Positions 16,321-26,751 are shown, counted from the first letter of the stretch. The stretch is 55,422 nt of DNA from Sphingobium sp. (GCA_013911745.1 JACESO010000004.1:1-55422); one strand, 5' to 3'. Program-made: numbers and translations. The notes: a model not told the origin generated them from the sequence alone.

Positions 16321-17027
16321 GCCGTCTTCACCAGCAGATCGCGCAGATCGGCAAGGCTCGGCAATATCGCAGCGCAGGCCAGTGCCAGTTCGTCGGTGGC
16401 GGGCAGCAGGTCAGGCACCATGACGGTTGCTATGCCGGCCGCGGTGGCGGACTGCACGCCGGCATGGCTGTCCTCCACCGCCACGACATGCTCGGGCTCG
16501 ACGCCCAGCCTCGCTGCCGCGAGCAGGTAAGGCTCCGGGTGCGGTTTGGGATGCACCACATCGCTCCGGGTCACCACCACGTCGAAATACTGCGCGATGC
16601 CCGTTTTTCGCAGCCGATCCTGAGCGAAGGGCGCTTCGGTCGACGTAGCAAGCGCCATCGGTATTCCGCTGCGCGCCAGATGATCCAGCAACAGGTCGGC
16701 GCCGGGGCGCAACGGGATGCCGGCATCGACCGCAGCATCGAAAAGCGCGTCGCTGTCGGCATAGAAGCGTTCGAGTGGAAACTCCGGCCCCAGCCGATCC
16801 GCCAGCATCTGCCGGTTGGCGTCGCGATGGATGCCGACCATCGACAACAACAGCTCTTGCGGCATGGGCCAGCCAATAGCGTCCCCGGTGCGCGCAAAGG
16901 CATCGAGGTGAACCGCTTCCGTTTCCAGCAGCGTGCCGTCCATGTCAAAGATCACGGCGCGGATCGGATCGGGCAACCGGGAAAGGGGTTCGGCGACAGT
17001 CGAAAGGGGCAAAGTCATGCGGTTCAT
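16317..17027 (-). CDS. HAD-family phosphatase/phosphomutase-like
   Basis: Haloacid dehalogenase hydrolase, 236 residues. Motif I AVIFDMDGTLLETE (nucleophile and acid Asp), motif II ALATSTEAPF, motif III region HPKPHPEPYLLAA, motif IV AVEDSHAGVQSATAAG. A helical cap follows motif I, as in the beta-phosphoglucomutase/sugar-phosphatase branch. Substrate unknown. ATG at 17027, or the next ATG nine bases in. Convergent with egtD. Confidence 0.88.
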   Translation of the reverse strand: MNRMTLPLSTVAEPLSRLPDPIRAVIFDMDGTLLETEAVHLDAFARTGDAIGWPMPQELLLSMVGIHRDANRQMLADRLGPEFPLERFYADSDALFDAAVDAGIPLRPGADLLLDHLARSGIPMALATSTEAPFAQDRLRKTGIAQYFDVVVTRSDVVHPKPHPEPYLLAAARLGVEPEHVVAVEDSHAGVQSATAAGIATVMVPDLLPATDELALACAAILPSLADLRDLLVKTA

Positions 17028-17158
17028 ATGAGCGCTTCGCCCGGCATTACCATTGCAAACCGCGCGGCCATGATTGCGAATATGTTTTCACGCCAACAAG
17101 GATTGCCGCACCCTATCGCAGAGCGGCCACACAGCGTCGGCGAAGCGGCCTTGTCACT

Positions 17159-18472
17159 TCACAGGCTGAGCATCAGTCCGGCAAGCGCGGCGCTCATCAA
17201 ATTGGCGAGGCTGCCGGCGACCAGCGCCTTCAATCCCAGCTTCGCGATCATCGGCCGTTGGTTGGGCGCGAGATTGCCGTTCACCGCCATCTGGATGGCG
17301 ATCGAGCTGAAATTGGCGAAGCCGCACAGCGCGAAGGTGATGATGGCGATCGTGGCGGGCGACAATGCCCCCTGCGCCTGGCCCAGAGCGATATAGGCGA
17401 CGAATTCGTTCAGCACGACTTTCGTGCCGAACAGGCCCCCCGCCACCTGCGCTTCCTGCCAGGGAATGTTGAGGAGGTACATGACCGGCGAGAATACATA
17501 GCCAAGCAGCATCTGGAAACTGAGCGTGGGATAGCCGAACCACCCGCCGATGCCCCCCAATATGCCGTTCGCCAGCGCCACCAGCGCGACGAAGGCGAGC
17601 ACCATCGCCCCTACTGCCACGGCCAGCTTCACGCCGGTCTGCGCGCCTTGCGCCGCGGCCATGATGAGGTTGGCTGGCTTTTCCTCGTCATGGGACGCCA
17701 CCGGCAGCGGTTCGCCCGGCGTGGTTTCCGCCATCAGCGCCGCAGGCCCTGCCGCGCTGCGCCGCGCCTCGGGCAGGTGGATATCGTCTTCCAGCGGCAG
17801 TTCAGGCTCAAGCACCGGTTCGTCCGGCATCATGATCTTCGCCATCAACAAGCCGCCCGGCGCGGACATGAAGCTGGCCGCGAGCAGATAGTCGATCTTG
17901 ATGCCCATCGAAGCATAGGCGGCAAGGATGGTGCCTGCGACGCCGGCCATCCCGCTGGTCATCACGGCAAACAACTGCGGCGGCGTCAGGCCGGCCAGAT
18001 AGGGCCGGATGACGAGCGGGCTTTCGCTCTGCCCAACGAAAATATTCGCCGCCGCGCACAGGCTTTCCACCTTCGACACGCCCGTGACCTTCTCGATCGC
18101 TCCGCCGACCCAGCGGACGATGAATTGCATGATACCCAGATAATAGAGGATCGACACGAGGCTGGCGAAGAAGATGATTACCGGCAGCGCGGCGATGGCG
18201 AAGCTCGCGCCTCCGATATCCGGCCTTGCAAGCGGACCGAAGATGAAGTCGGTGCCCGCCTGCGCATAGCCCAGCAGGTTCGCGACCCCCTTCGACATGC
18301 CGCCGATCACGCTGCGCCCGGCCGGCACGTAGAGCACCAGCAGGGCGATGCCGGCTTGAAGAAGGAAAGCGGCCCCGACGACGCGAGGCCTGACCGCGCG
18401 GCGGTCGGATGACAGGGCAAAGGCGATGGCCAGGATGAGAAGAATGCCGGCCAGACCGATGAGAAGATGCAT
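17159..18472 (-). CDS. CNT-family nucleoside transporter (NupC-like)
   Basis: Concentrative nucleoside transporter in the inner membrane, driven by cation symport. About 437 residues with many hydrophobic helices. The signature GQSESPLVIRPYLAGLTPPQLFAVMTSGMAGVAGT matches the CNT substrate-binding core, followed by a second helical hairpin region. There is an acidic, Pro-rich insert around 230-265 (EPELPLEDDIHLPEARR), longer than in E. coli NupC. ATG at 18472 is preferred; the frame opens at a TTG 24 bases earlier. Confidence 0.9.
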   Translation of the reverse strand: MHLLIGLAGILLILAIAFALSSDRRAVRPRVVGAAFLLQAGIALLVLYVPAGRSVIGGMSKGVANLLGYAQAGTDFIFGPLARPDIGGASFAIAALPVIIFFASLVSILYYLGIMQFIVRWVGGAIEKVTGVSKVESLCAAANIFVGQSESPLVIRPYLAGLTPPQLFAVMTSGMAGVAGTILAAYASMGIKIDYLLAASFMSAPGGLLMAKIMMPDEPVLEPELPLEDDIHLPEARRSAAGPAALMAETTPGEPLPVASHDEEKPANLIMAAAQGAQTGVKLAVAVGAMVLAFVALVALANGILGGIGGWFGYPTLSFQMLLGYVFSPVMYLLNIPWQEAQVAGGLFGTKVVLNEFVAYIALGQAQGALSPATIAIITFALCGFANFSSIAIQMAVNGNLAPNQRPMIAKLGLKALVAGSLANLMSAALAGLMLSL

Positions 18473-18558
18473 GAAGCGCTTTCGCGTGAAGGACAAACCG
18501 CGCGACTATATGAGGCGGAAGGCAGTGATGCCAGCGCTTTGCTGCGCCAGGCGGCGCG

Positions 18559-19026
18559 TCAATCGGCGAAGGCGAGCGACATCCACGACGCCATGGCGTC
18601 CGTCGCGAGCGGCGACAGCCGGACCGCACGCCTGCGCCGGCTGTTTGGCGACGTGCGATTTTCAACCAGCAGCCCGCGTCGCTCCATCGCGCCAACCTGG
18701 CCCACGACGACGCTGAGCGACAGGCGCAGCGTCTCGCTCAGTTGCTCCAACGTCATGTCGCCGCCTTCCAGTTCCGCTTGGAAGAGCGCGAGCAATATGT
18801 CCCAAGCAGGATCGGAAAACAGATCCTGGCCGAGCAGCATCGCCCGCATCCGGCGGGCCTCCATATAGCGGGACAGCAGGGCCCGCTGTTCCTCCGCCTC
18901 GCCATCCAGAATGGCCGGCCCTTCGACGCGGGCATGAAAACTCGTAAGACATCGTTGCAGAGCAACCACCAGATCGACCGCTTCCTGGCTAGGAAGGGCG
19001 CGATCAGGCGGAATATGCGCGGTCAT
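18559..19026 (-). CDS. MarR-like winged-helix protein
   Basis: Protein of 155 residues with a helical N-terminus and a winged helix (about 85-140: LEQLSETLRLSLSVVVGQVGAMERRGLL, then RRRRAVRLSPLATDAM). Just before the HTH it has LGQDLFSDPAWDILLALFQAELE, nearly the same as LPGDLFADPAWDMLLDLLAARLE in the protein encoded at 39539-40561, so the two are paralogues. It overlaps the next upstream membrane gene by 23 bases. Target unknown. Confidence 0.7.
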   Translation of the reverse strand: MTAHIPPDRALPSQEAVDLVVALQRCLTSFHARVEGPAILDGEAEEQRALLSRYMEARRMRAMLLGQDLFSDPAWDILLALFQAELEGGDMTLEQLSETLRLSLSVVVGQVGAMERRGLLVENRTSPNSRRRRAVRLSPLATDAMASWMSLAFAD

Positions 19027-19429
19027 GCAACGCCTTCCGGTCGAGTTCTATGCCGATGATCGCGAAGAGCATCAGCGGTATCACCCAGACGGTGCTGAGG
19101 CCCTCATAAATGCGGCCCGAGAAGCTGCCGATGAGCAAGGTGGTGATGTGGGTCAGTACCGTCATCAGCTGACAGGCGGCGACCCAGACAGGCCAATATC
19201 GATTGCTGCGGAGCATCAGCCACAGGAAGGCTGCGAACGCTCCAAAGTCGACGACAGTCAGCCACATCTGCGTCGCGCGCCAGGAGCCTGCCATTTGCGC
19301 AGGCATGGTGAGCAATGTCGCAGCGGCCGAAATCAGCACGAGCCAGCGCCCGTCGCGCCCGCCGAAGCAGAAGGCGAAGGCGCATGTCATGAGTGTCAGG
19401 AGCCAGAAGAAAGCCGCCAGCATCTGCAT
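19004..19429 (-). CDS. Four-helix integral membrane protein, unknown
   Basis: Hydrophobic protein of about 141 residues with four or five membrane helices (LAAFFWLLTLMTCAFAFCF, WLVLISAAATLLTMPAQMAG, WLTVVDFGAFAAFLWLMLR, VAACQLMTVLTHITTLLIG, VWVIPLMLFAIIGIEL). I recognise no family. It overlaps the 5' end of the winged-helix gene, so expression is coupled. The ATG at 19429 is chosen; the frame also opens at a TTG at 19462. Confidence 0.6.
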   Translation of the reverse strand: MQMLAAFFWLLTLMTCAFAFCFGGRDGRWLVLISAAATLLTMPAQMAGSWRATQMWLTVVDFGAFAAFLWLMLRSNRYWPVWVAACQLMTVLTHITTLLIGSFSGRIYEGLSTVWVIPLMLFAIIGIELDRKALHDRAYSA

Positions 19430-19484
19430 TTCCGGTTGAGAGGGGGGCCAAAGGTCATGCAACTGCCGGCGACTTTCCGCCTGG

Positions 19485-19829
19485 TCAAGCGACCAGGGTC
19501 AGGTGGCGCGGAGATTCGCGCTGTTCGGTTTCGAGGCCGAGGGGACAGCCAAAGGCGGTTACCTCATGCTGGCTCTGTTCGATGCAGCGCGTCAAAAGGG
19601 CCGTCGCACGGACCATGTCGCTGCGGCCTTCGATGATCTTGGAGGCGCTTTGGTGAATTTGCTTGAGGATGCGCTGACTTTCGCTCGCGGTCAGACCGGA
19701 GTTCTGAGACGCAGTGAGGAACGCCGTCGTCAGCTGAGCAGCTTCGGCCAGAGCATTGTCGAGGGCGACGAACGCCTGACGGTTCTGGTCGGCGACGGCC
19801 TGGGTCTTTTCGCGATCTAGGTTCAGCAC
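19485..19829 (-). CDS. Helical hypothetical protein
   Basis: Soluble, largely helical protein of 114 residues from the GTG at 19829, which has GGGAGAAG upstream. DREKTQAVADQNRQAFVALDNALAEAAQLTTAF and LKQIHQSASKIIEGRSDMVRATALL look like long amphipathic helices. No known domain. It lies between a TM-anchored LuxR-type gene and the small membrane protein, all on one strand, and may be a partner of either. An ATG at 19925 would need an upstream extension overlapping the LuxR gene. Confidence 0.55.
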   Translation of the reverse strand: MLNLDREKTQAVADQNRQAFVALDNALAEAAQLTTAFLTASQNSGLTASESQRILKQIHQSASKIIEGRSDMVRATALLTRCIEQSQHEVTAFGCPLGLETEQRESPRHLTLVA

Positions 19830-19896
19830 AAGTCTTCTCCCTCGCACAAGCGTCCTTCGGACGGTGCGGTCATCAGCATGGCGACAATGGGAAGGA

Positions 19897-20388
19897 TCAA
19901 CCCAGAGCTTTGAAAGCTCCGGCAATCAGCAGCAGCAATGTGACGACCCCGGCACCGGTCAGAACGGCGGCGCGAATCATCGCCAATATGCGGCCATCAA
20001 TGCTCAGTTCATTGGTCGATCCCCCAAGCGGCGGGCCGAAGGCGAGGATGCGACGTAGGAGCGATGTCCGCCCCGGTTCCGCTTCCGCTCCGTCCGGCTG
20101 AGCAAGGGATGACGCAGGTTCGGGACCGGAGGCAAGCGGCTGCGCTTGATATATCAAAGGCTGATATGCGTCGATCTGGGGCGCCTGTTGCCCTATCGTA
20201 ACGAAAAGCCGCGCGGCTTCCTTTCGCGAAGGCACACCGAACTTGCGCAAACTGGTGCGTACACGCTGGTCGACCGTATGCTCCGACACATGGAGCTGAC
20301 GCGCGATCTCTTTGGAATTGAAGCCCTGCGCGACAAGGCGCAGGCACTGTTTTTCCCCCTCGCTCAATTCAGGCAGGGTGTCCGCCAC
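19897..20388 (-). CDS. LuxR-type HTH protein with C-terminal TM anchor
   Basis: Regulator of 163 residues from the GTG at 20388 (AGGAGG nine bases upstream). The HTH is at the N-terminus: LSEGEKQCLRLVAQGFNSKEIARQLHVSEHTVDQRVRTSLRKFGVPSRKEAARLF, a full LuxR/GerE domain. A Pro/Ala-rich linker of about 60 residues leads to one hydrophobic segment at the very end (AVLTGAGVVTLLLLIAGAFKAL). This puts the DNA-binding domain in the cytoplasm tethered by a tail anchor. No receiver or autoinducer domain. The longer frame to 20520 lacks a site. Confidence 0.75.
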   Translation of the reverse strand: MADTLPELSEGEKQCLRLVAQGFNSKEIARQLHVSEHTVDQRVRTSLRKFGVPSRKEAARLFVTIGQQAPQIDAYQPLIYQAQPLASGPEPASSLAQPDGAEAEPGRTSLLRRILAFGPPLGGSTNELSIDGRILAMIRAAVLTGAGVVTLLLLIAGAFKALG

Positions 20389-20564
20389 TCCATCTTTCCT
20401 CCTGCAAGGCCCCCTGCCGGACAACGAACGACCGGCAGCGAATGGCCCAGCTATCCCGTTCAAATAAGGAAAACAGGGTTGCGATTCGGTTTGCGTTGCA
20501 CCGCAAAGTGCCACGAACATGGATGAACGCGCAATCTTTCGCCCTTCCGGCGGCGCGTTTCAGC

Positions 20565-20590
20565 AAAAAGGGCGGGGATGACCCCGCCCT
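20565..20590 (-). terminator. Intrinsic terminator of typA
   Basis: Perfect 8-bp GC stem (20570-20577 with 20582-20589, loop ATGA), followed on the minus strand by TTTTT (20565-20569). It lies eight bases past the typA stop. Confidence 0.9.
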
Positions 20591-20597
20591 CCTTCGA

Positions 20598-22418
20598 TCA
20601 GGCCGCAGCTTTGGCCCGGCTCATGCGCTTGCGCTCGTTCGGATCCAGATAGCGCTTGCGCAGGCGGATGGTCTTGGGGGTGACCTCGACCATCTCGTCA
20701 TCGTCGATATAGGCGATGGCCTGTTCCAGCGTCATCTTCTTGGGCGGCGTCAGGCGGATCGAATCGTCCTTGCCGCTGGCGCGGAAGTTGGTCAGCGCCT
20801 TCGACTTCATCGGGTTGACTTCGAGGTCTTCGGGCTTGGCGTTCTCGCCGATGATCATGCCTTCATAGAGCGCTTCGCCCACGCCCACGAACAGGATGCC
20901 GCGCTCTTCGAGCGGACCAAGGGCATAGGCCACCGCCTCGCCCGCGCCGTTGGAGATGAGGACGCCATTCTTGCGCCCTTCGATCTTGCCCTTGTGCGGC
21001 CCGTACTTCTCGAACAGCCGGTTCATGATGCCGGTGCCGCGCGTGTCGGACAGAAATTCGCCATGATAGCCGATCAGGCCGCGCGACGGTGCGGAAAAGG
21101 TGATGCGGGTCTTGCCGCCGCCCGAGGGACGCATGTCGGTCATCTCAGCCTTGCGGATGTTCATCTTATCGACGACCGTACCGGAAAATTCGTCGTCCAC
21201 GTCGATGACGACCGTTTCATAAGGCTCGGTCTTGCCGCCATTCTCATCTTCGCCGAACAGCACGCGCGGACGGCTGATGCCCAGCTCGAACCCTTCCCGG
21301 CGCATGGTTTCGATGAGGACGCCCAGCTGAAGCTCGCCGCGTCCCGCGACCTCAAAACTGTCCTTGTCCGCCGATTCCGTCACCTTGATAGCGACGTTGG
21401 ATTCCGCTTCGCGCATCAGGCGATCGCGGATCATGCGACTCGTCACCTTGCTGCCCTCGCGGCCAGCCATCGGCGAATCGTTGACCGCAAAGCGCATCGA
21501 GAGCGTCGGTGGATCGATCGGCTGCGCCTTGATCGGCGCACTGACCTGCGGGTCGGCGATGGTGTTGGCCACGGTGGCGACAGTCAGGCCGGCAAGCGAA
21601 ATGATGTCGCCCGCCTTCGCCTCGTCCACCGGTACGCGGTCGAGGCCGCGGAAGGACAGAATCTTCGACGCGCGACCGGTTTCGATCACATTGCCTTCGG
21701 CATCAAGCGCATGAATCGGCTGGTTGACCTTGAGCGTGCCCGACTGGACGCGACCCGTCAGGATGCGGCCAAGGAAATTGTCGCGGTCGAGCAGCGTCAC
21801 CAGGAAGCTGAACGGCGCATCCTCGTCCAGCGCCGGCGGCGGCACATGATCGACGATCTTCTGGAATAGCGGCTCCAGCGTGCCTTCGCGGCGCTGCGGG
21901 TCTTCGCTGGCATAGCCGTTGCGGCCCGATGCGTAAAGAACGGGGAAGTCGAGCTGCTCGTCCGTGGCGTCCAGCGTCACGAACAGGTCGAACACCTCGT
22001 CCAGCACTTCCTGAATGCGCTCGTCCGGGCGGTCGACCTTGTTGACGACAACAATGGGACGCAGGCCCAGCGCCAGCGCCTTGCCGGTGACGAACTTGGT
22101 CTGCGGCATCGCGCCTTCGGACGAATCGACCAGCAAGATGACGCCGTCCACCATGGAGAGGATCCGCTCCACCTCACCGCCGAAGTCGGCGTGGCCAGGC
22201 GTGTCGACGATGTTGATGCGCGTGCCGTTCCATTCGACTGAGGTGGGCTTCGCCAGGATGGTGATGCCGCGTTCCTTTTCCAGGTCGTTGCTGTCCATCG
22301 CGCGCTCCTCCACGCGCTGATTGTCGCGGAAGGTGCCGGACTGGCGGAAAAGCTGGTCGACAAGGGTGGTCTTGCCGTGGTCGACGTGCGCGATGATGGC
22401 GATATTACGCTGGGACAT
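20598..22418 (-). CDS. typA: Ribosome-binding GTPase TypA/BipA
   Basis: Translational GTPase acting in ribosome assembly and stress adaptation. About 606 residues from the ATG at 22418, which has AAAAGG upstream; the frame upstream to 22454 is not conserved-looking. G-domain motifs: AHVDHGKTT (G1), RGITI (G2), DTPGHADFG (G3), NKVDRPD (G4). Then domain II ([25 protein letters not shown]), EF-G-like domains III and V, and the TypA-specific C-terminal domain ([28 protein letters not shown]). Complete. Confidence 0.96.
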   Translation of the reverse strand: MSQRNIAIIAHVDHGKTTLVDQLFRQSGTFRDNQRVEERAMDSNDLEKERGITILAKPTSVEWNGTRINIVDTPGHADFGGEVERILSMVDGVILLVDSSEGAMPQTKFVTGKALALGLRPIVVVNKVDRPDERIQEVLDEVFDLFVTLDATDEQLDFPVLYASGRNGYASEDPQRREGTLEPLFQKIVDHVPPPALDEDAPFSFLVTLLDRDNFLGRILTGRVQSGTLKVNQPIHALDAEGNVIETGRASKILSFRGLDRVPVDEAKAGDIISLAGLTVATVANTIADPQVSAPIKAQPIDPPTLSMRFAVNDSPMAGREGSKVTSRMIRDRLMREAESNVAIKVTESADKDSFEVAGRGELQLGVLIETMRREGFELGISRPRVLFGEDENGGKTEPYETVVIDVDDEFSGTVVDKMNIRKAEMTDMRPSGGGKTRITFSAPSRGLIGYHGEFLSDTRGTGIMNRLFEKYGPHKGKIEGRKNGVLISNGAGEAVAYALGPLEERGILFVGVGEALYEGMIIGENAKPEDLEVNPMKSKALTNFRASGKDDSIRLTPPKKMTLEQAIAYIDDDEMVEVTPKTIRLRKRYLDPNERKRMSRAKAAA

Positions 22419-22522
22419 GAACTGCCTTTTGGGATCGGGTTTCCCGGTCGGCACGGCGCCAGCCCGGAACTATCGGGCGCGCCCCTACAGGAAATGACGC
22501 GTTGCGGCAAGGGTGGGCCGAT

Positions 22523-24217
22523 TCAATGGTCGCTTGCGGCGAACGCCCCGATGCCGGTTTCCGCCCGCACCCGCTGTGCCGCGTAGCCCGCCTTGTCCAC
22601 CGCCGCGCGCGGGCTTCGGTCCGCCAGCGAGATCAGCCAGATGGCGATGAAACCTGCCGGGACGGAGAAGATCGCCGCGGAGCTATAGGGGAACGGCGCT
22701 GCGCCAAGACCAAAGGTCGTGGTCCAGACCGCCGGCGACAACAGGGTCAGCACGAAAGCGGTGAGCAGCCCGACCGTCCCGCCCCACGCAGCCCCCCGCG
22801 TCGTGCAGCCGCTCCACAGAAGCGAAAGGATCAGCACCGGGAAATTACCCGAAGCCGCCAGCGCGAAGGCGAGGCTGACCATGAAGGCGACATTCTGCTT
22901 TTCGAACACCAGCCCCAGCAGCACCGCAAGCGCGCCGAGCGCCAGCGTCGTCAGCCGCGACACCCGCAGTTCGTCGGCCGAACTCGCCTCCCCCCGCTTG
23001 AAGACCGTGGCGTAGAGATCGTGGCTCACGGCCGACGCGGCCGACAGGGTCAGCCCCGCCACCACCGCCAGGATGGTGGCGAACGCGACAGCGGATATGA
23101 AGCCGAGGAAGGCATTGCCCCCGATGGCATGGGCCAGGTGAATGGCGGCCATATTACCGCCCCCGCGCAGCCCCCCGTCCCCGTCCAGATAGCTGCCCTC
23201 TGTACCGACCAGCACGATCGCACCGAACCCGATGATGAAGGTCAGGATGTAGAAATAGCCGATCCAGCCCGTCGCCCAGAGCACCGACTTGCGCGCCTCC
23301 TTCGCGTCGGGAACGGTGAAGAAGCGCATCAATATGTGCGGCAGGCCGGCCGTCCCCAGCATCAGAGCCAGGCCGAAGGAGATGGCCGAGATGGGATCCT
23401 TGATGAAATTGCCCGGCGCCATGATCGACCGGCCCTGCTCCGCCGCTTGCCCCGCGCTTGCACCGTCGGCAATGGCAGCCTGCGTCTTCACCTCCACGGC
23501 GCGGGCGAACAGCGCTTCCAGGCTGAAACCGGTCTGCGCCAGCACCATGACCGCCATGAAGCTCGCGCCGCCCAGCAGCATCACCGCCTTGATGATCTGC
23601 ACCCAGGTCGTGGCGCGCATGCCGCCGAAGAGGACGTAGAGCATCATGAGGCCGCCGACGATCAGCACCGCCGCGGCGTAAGGCAGGCCGAACAGCAATT
23701 TTATGAGCTGCCCCGCCCCCACCATCTGCGCGACCAAATAGAAACTGACGACCAGCAACGTGCTGACGGCCGCAAAGCTGCGCACCGGCGGCTGGGCGAA
23801 GCGGTAGGAAGCGACATCGGCAAAGGTGAAGCGGCCAAGGTTGCGCAGCCGCTCTGCCATCAGGAACAGCAGGATCGGCCAGCCAACGAGGAAGCCTGTG
23901 GAATAGATGAGGCCATCATAGCCATCGTTGAAGATTTGCGCCGAGATGCCGAGGAAGGAGGCGGCGGACATATAATCGCCGGCCATGGCAAGGCCGTTCT
24001 GGAAGCCGGTGATGCCCCCGCCAGCCGTGTAGAAGTCGGACGCGGTACGGGTGCGCGCGGCCGCTGCCTTGGTGATCCACAGCGTCAGCCCGACAAAGGC
24101 GACGAACATCAGGATGGCAACCCAGTTGATCGGCTGGCGCTGCGCCTCGCCCTCCAGCGCGGCGGCGAAGGCGGGAACGGGCGTCAGGATGGCGAGCGCC
24201 GCGAGCAACGCCTTCAT
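22523..24217 (-). CDS. actP: Cation/acetate symporter ActP
   Basis: Sodium:solute symporter (SSS) family permease for acetate and other short carboxylates, 564 residues. The N-terminus [19 protein letters not shown] is a signal-peptide-like helix as in E. coli Act[34 protein letters not shown] is the SSS signature in TM1-2, and about twelve more helices follow. Its start overlaps the stop of the DUF485 gene by four bases, the standard yjcH-actP arrangement. Confidence 0.92.
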   Translation of the reverse strand: MKALLAALAILTPVPAFAAALEGEAQRQPINWVAILMFVAFVGLTLWITKAAAARTRTASDFYTAGGGITGFQNGLAMAGDYMSAASFLGISAQIFNDGYDGLIYSTGFLVGWPILLFLMAERLRNLGRFTFADVASYRFAQPPVRSFAAVSTLLVVSFYLVAQMVGAGQLIKLLFGLPYAAAVLIVGGLMMLYVLFGGMRATTWVQIIKAVMLLGGASFMAVMVLAQTGFSLEALFARAVEVKTQAAIADGASAGQAAEQGRSIMAPGNFIKDPISAISFGLALMLGTAGLPHILMRFFTVPDAKEARKSVLWATGWIGYFYILTFIIGFGAIVLVGTEGSYLDGDGGLRGGGNMAAIHLAHAIGGNAFLGFISAVAFATILAVVAGLTLSAASAVSHDLYATVFKRGEASSADELRVSRLTTLALGALAVLLGLVFEKQNVAFMVSLAFALAASGNFPVLILSLLWSGCTTRGAAWGGTVGLLTAFVLTLLSPAVWTTTFGLGAAPFPYSSAAIFSVPAGFIAIWLISLADRSPRAAVDKAGYAAQRVRAETGIGAFAASDH

Positions 24218-24534
24218 GCGGCATGATCCGCAAGGATCGCGGCCATCTGCGCGTCATGATGGCGGTTGGCGTGAACGACGTAGACGGCGGTCAGCGCAAT
24301 GGCGAACAGGATGAGGCCCAGGCCCACGGGAATGCCGACCGATGTCACGCCCGATCCGACTGGCGCACCGAGCAAGGCCTTGTCGAACGCGATCAGCAGC
24401 AGATAGCCGACGAAGGCGATGAAGATCAGCGCCGACAGCAGCCAGCCCAACCGGGCCCGACGCGCCACCAGTTCGATATAGCGGGAGTCATTGCCCACCG
24501 CCGCGATCACCGCGTCATCCCTGTTAGGGTCCAT
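24214..24534 (-). CDS. DUF485 membrane protein (YjcH-like)
   Basis: Inner-membrane protein of 106 residues with two helices ([22 protein letters not shown] and [26 protein letters not shown]), ending in a charged cytoplasmic tail. The spacing and [11 protein letters not shown] entry match DUF485 proteins, which are always next to actP. Overlaps actP by four bases and probably assists or stabilises it. Confidence 0.9.
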   Translation of the reverse strand: MDPNRDDAVIAAVGNDSRYIELVARRARLGWLLSALIFIAFVGYLLLIAFDKALLGAPVGSGVTSVGIPVGLGLILFAIALTAVYVVHANRHHDAQMAAILADHAA

Positions 24535-24689
24535 ACCCCCCTCCTCCTGGCTTTGACCCGCACCCTAGCCTCGCCTCAAGCGATTGCAATGGCGTCGGGT
24601 GCGCCTTTATAAACGGGACGCTGACTTGCGGCGCGACTGTTTTATGCACATATGACAGTTCATGCCGCCAATGGCTTCTGGGAGATGAC

Positions 24690-25913
24690 ATGGCTTCGAC
24701 CCCGCCGACCGCTACTGCTACGACCGCTGGCGACATGCTGAACCTGACTCCGCCCGATCCAGTGCCCGCCGTCGCACCGGAAAAGGCGGCAGGACTGGTC
24801 CCCATCGAGGACGGCACGCGCAGCAAGCTGGACGAGAAGGTCGACGCCTTTATCGACGATCTCGTCGCCCAAGATGCGAACTCGCCCGAATTCGGCAAGC
24901 GCGTGGACCAACTCACCAATATGGGCCGCAAGGAGATTGCGGAGGCAGCCGGGCACAGCAACCGCTTTCTCGATCGGCCGGTGCGCGCGATGGACAGCGA
25001 CACGAAGGTTGGGGACGACCTTGCCGAGTTGCGGCGCACCGTGGAGGATCTCGACCCTGGCAAGCAGGGCAGCCTGCTCGCGCCCAAGAAGCTGTTCGGC
25101 ATCATCCCCTTCGGCAACAAGATGCGCGACTATTTCGACGGCTATAAAAGCGCGCAGAGCCACATCAATTCGATCCTCGGCAGCCTTGCCAGCGGCAAGG
25201 ATACGTTGATCAAGGACAATGCCGCCATCGACGTGGAACGGCAGAATATGTGGCAGACCATGGGTCGTCTGGAGCAGATGATCCATATCAGCAAGACGAT
25301 GGACGCGCGGCTGGAAGCCAAGGCGCTGGAGCTGGATTCAACCGATCCGGCCAAGGCAAAGGCGATCCGCGAAAGCGCACTCTTCTACATCCGCCAGCGC
25401 ACACAGGATCTGCTGACGCAGATGGCGGTGACGGTGCAGGGCTATCTCGCGCTCGACCTCGTCAAGAAGAACAATGTCGAACTGGTGAAGGGCGTGGACC
25501 GCGCCAGCACCACCACCGTCGCCGCGCTGCGGACGGCGGTGACGGTAGCGCAGGCGCTGGTGGGGCAGAAGCTCGTCCTCGAACAGATTACCGCGCTCAA
25601 CACCACGACCGCGAACATGATCGATCGCACCGGCGAATTGCTCAAGAGCCAGACCGCGCAAATCCATGAGCAGGCCGCCTCCAGCACAATCCCGATCGAA
25701 ACGCTCCAGCGCGCCTTCCAGAATATCTACGACACGATGGACAACATCGACGCGTTCAAGCTCAAGGCGCTCGAGAACATGAAGACGACGGTGAACACGC
25801 TGTCGAACGAGGTTGAGAAGTCCAAGGGCTATATCGCCCGTGCCGAAGGCCAGGCGCAGGCGGCGCAGGAAGCGCGGGTGGAAAACCCGCTGCTGAGCGC
25901 GGTCGAGGGGTAA
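24690..25913 (+). CDS. TelA/KlaA family protein (toxic-anion resistance family)
   Basis: Cytoplasmic, almost wholly helical protein of 407 residues. The core from about 60 to 390 has the TelA pattern (KLFGIIPFGNKMRDYFDGYKSAQSHINSIL; NMWQTMGRLEQMIHI; ALFYIRQRTQDLLTQMAVTVQGYLALDLVKKNNVELVKGVDRAS). The family was named for tellurite resistance on plasmids, but chromosomal copies (YaaN in Bacillus) sit with XpaC and act in envelope stress. Here too an XpaC-like gene follows, so a general envelope role is likelier than tellurite resistance. Divergent from actP. Confidence 0.88.
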   Translation: MASTPPTATATTAGDMLNLTPPDPVPAVAPEKAAGLVPIEDGTRSKLDEKVDAFIDDLVAQDANSPEFGKRVDQLTNMGRKEIAEAAGHSNRFLDRPVRAMDSDTKVGDDLAELRRTVEDLDPGKQGSLLAPKKLFGIIPFGNKMRDYFDGYKSAQSHINSILGSLASGKDTLIKDNAAIDVERQNMWQTMGRLEQMIHISKTMDARLEAKALELDSTDPAKAKAIRESALFYIRQRTQDLLTQMAVTVQGYLALDLVKKNNVELVKGVDRASTTTVAALRTAVTVAQALVGQKLVLEQITALNTTTANMIDRTGELLKSQTAQIHEQAASSTIPIETLQRAFQNIYDTMDNIDAFKLKALENMKTTVNTLSNEVEKSKGYIARAEGQAQAAQEARVENPLLSAVEG

Positions 25914-26040
25914 GGCATTCCATGTTATCCCGCTGCATTCCGTTCGCCCTGAGCCTGACCAAGGGCCAATCTTTCCTGAAGAGGAAGAGAAGGGCCGGGC
26001 TTCTACAGGCCCAACGCGAACGGACATGGGGCGCTGGCTC

Positions 26041-26751
26041 ATGAGCCGCTCCGACCGCGTTTTGGCCGATGCCGAAGCGGTGCTGCGCCGCCATAGCGAG
26101 CGGGGCCGCAGCCTGTCCACGCGGGCGCGGGAACGGCGCAATGCCGGCCTCATTCGCAAGATCAAATATGCCTTCTGGGCGGTGCTCGCCATCCTGCTCG
26201 CCAGTGCGGTGGCAGGCTTCGTCATGCCGCTGGGCGTTACGGGCGTCATGATCGCGCTCGGCGTCATCATCGCCGCACTGGTGCTGATCGCGCTTCTTCC
26301 GGCGCAAGACCGCGTCCGCACCGAGGCGCTGGCGCAGACGGAGCTCGCCGCCTTGCCGCTCAAGACCGAGATCTGGCTGGAGAACCAGCGCAAGGCGTTG
26401 CCCGCGCCCGCCGTCAACCTGGTCGACAGCATCGGGGTGCGGCTGGAAACGCTTGGACCGCAACTGGAGCGGGTGGGCGAAGGTAATCCCGCCGCGCAGG
26501 AGATCCGCAAGCTCCTGGCCGATCACCTTCCCGAACTCGTCACCGGCTACCAATCCATTCCCGAGCCGCTCCGGCGGCAGGAGCGCAACGGCCGCGTCCC
26601 CGAAAAGCAGCTTGTCGAAGGGCTTTCCGTCATAGACGCCGAAATCGCGCGGATGAGCGAAACGCTGGCCAGCGGCGACCTCGACAAGCTCGCCGTGCAG
26701 AACCGGTTCCTAGAACTCAAATATCAGGAAGCCAAGGAACTGGGGCAATAG
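26041..26751 (+). CDS. XpaC-like membrane protein
   Basis: Protein of 236 residues with two adjacent membrane helices (FWAVLAILLASAVAGFVMPLG and VMIALGVIIAALVLIALL) after a basic N-terminus, then a cytoplasmic helical domain ending LAVQNRFLELKYQEAKELGQ. That end and the pairing with telA are those of the xpaC-yaaN gene pair; XpaC was named for an indolyl-phosphate phenotype, true function unclear. ATG at 26041 or 26026. Homology is judged by layout and the C-terminal pattern only. Confidence 0.6.
   Translation: MSRSDRVLADAEAVLRRHSERGRSLSTRARERRNAGLIRKIKYAFWAVLAILLASAVAGFVMPLGVTGVMIALGVIIAALVLIALLPAQDRVRTEALAQTELAALPLKTEIWLENQRKALPAPAVNLVDSIGVRLETLGPQLERVGEGNPAAQEIRKLLADHLPELVTGYQSIPEPLRRQERNGRVPEKQLVEGLSVIDAEIARMSETLASGDLDKLAVQNRFLELKYQEAKELGQ

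Noticed and set aside
20442..21869. 475-codon plus-strand frame
   Set aside because: Antisense to typA.
22502..24226. 574-codon plus-strand frame
   Set aside because: Antisense to actP; low-complexity Arg/Gln/Asp/Glu protein with no fold.
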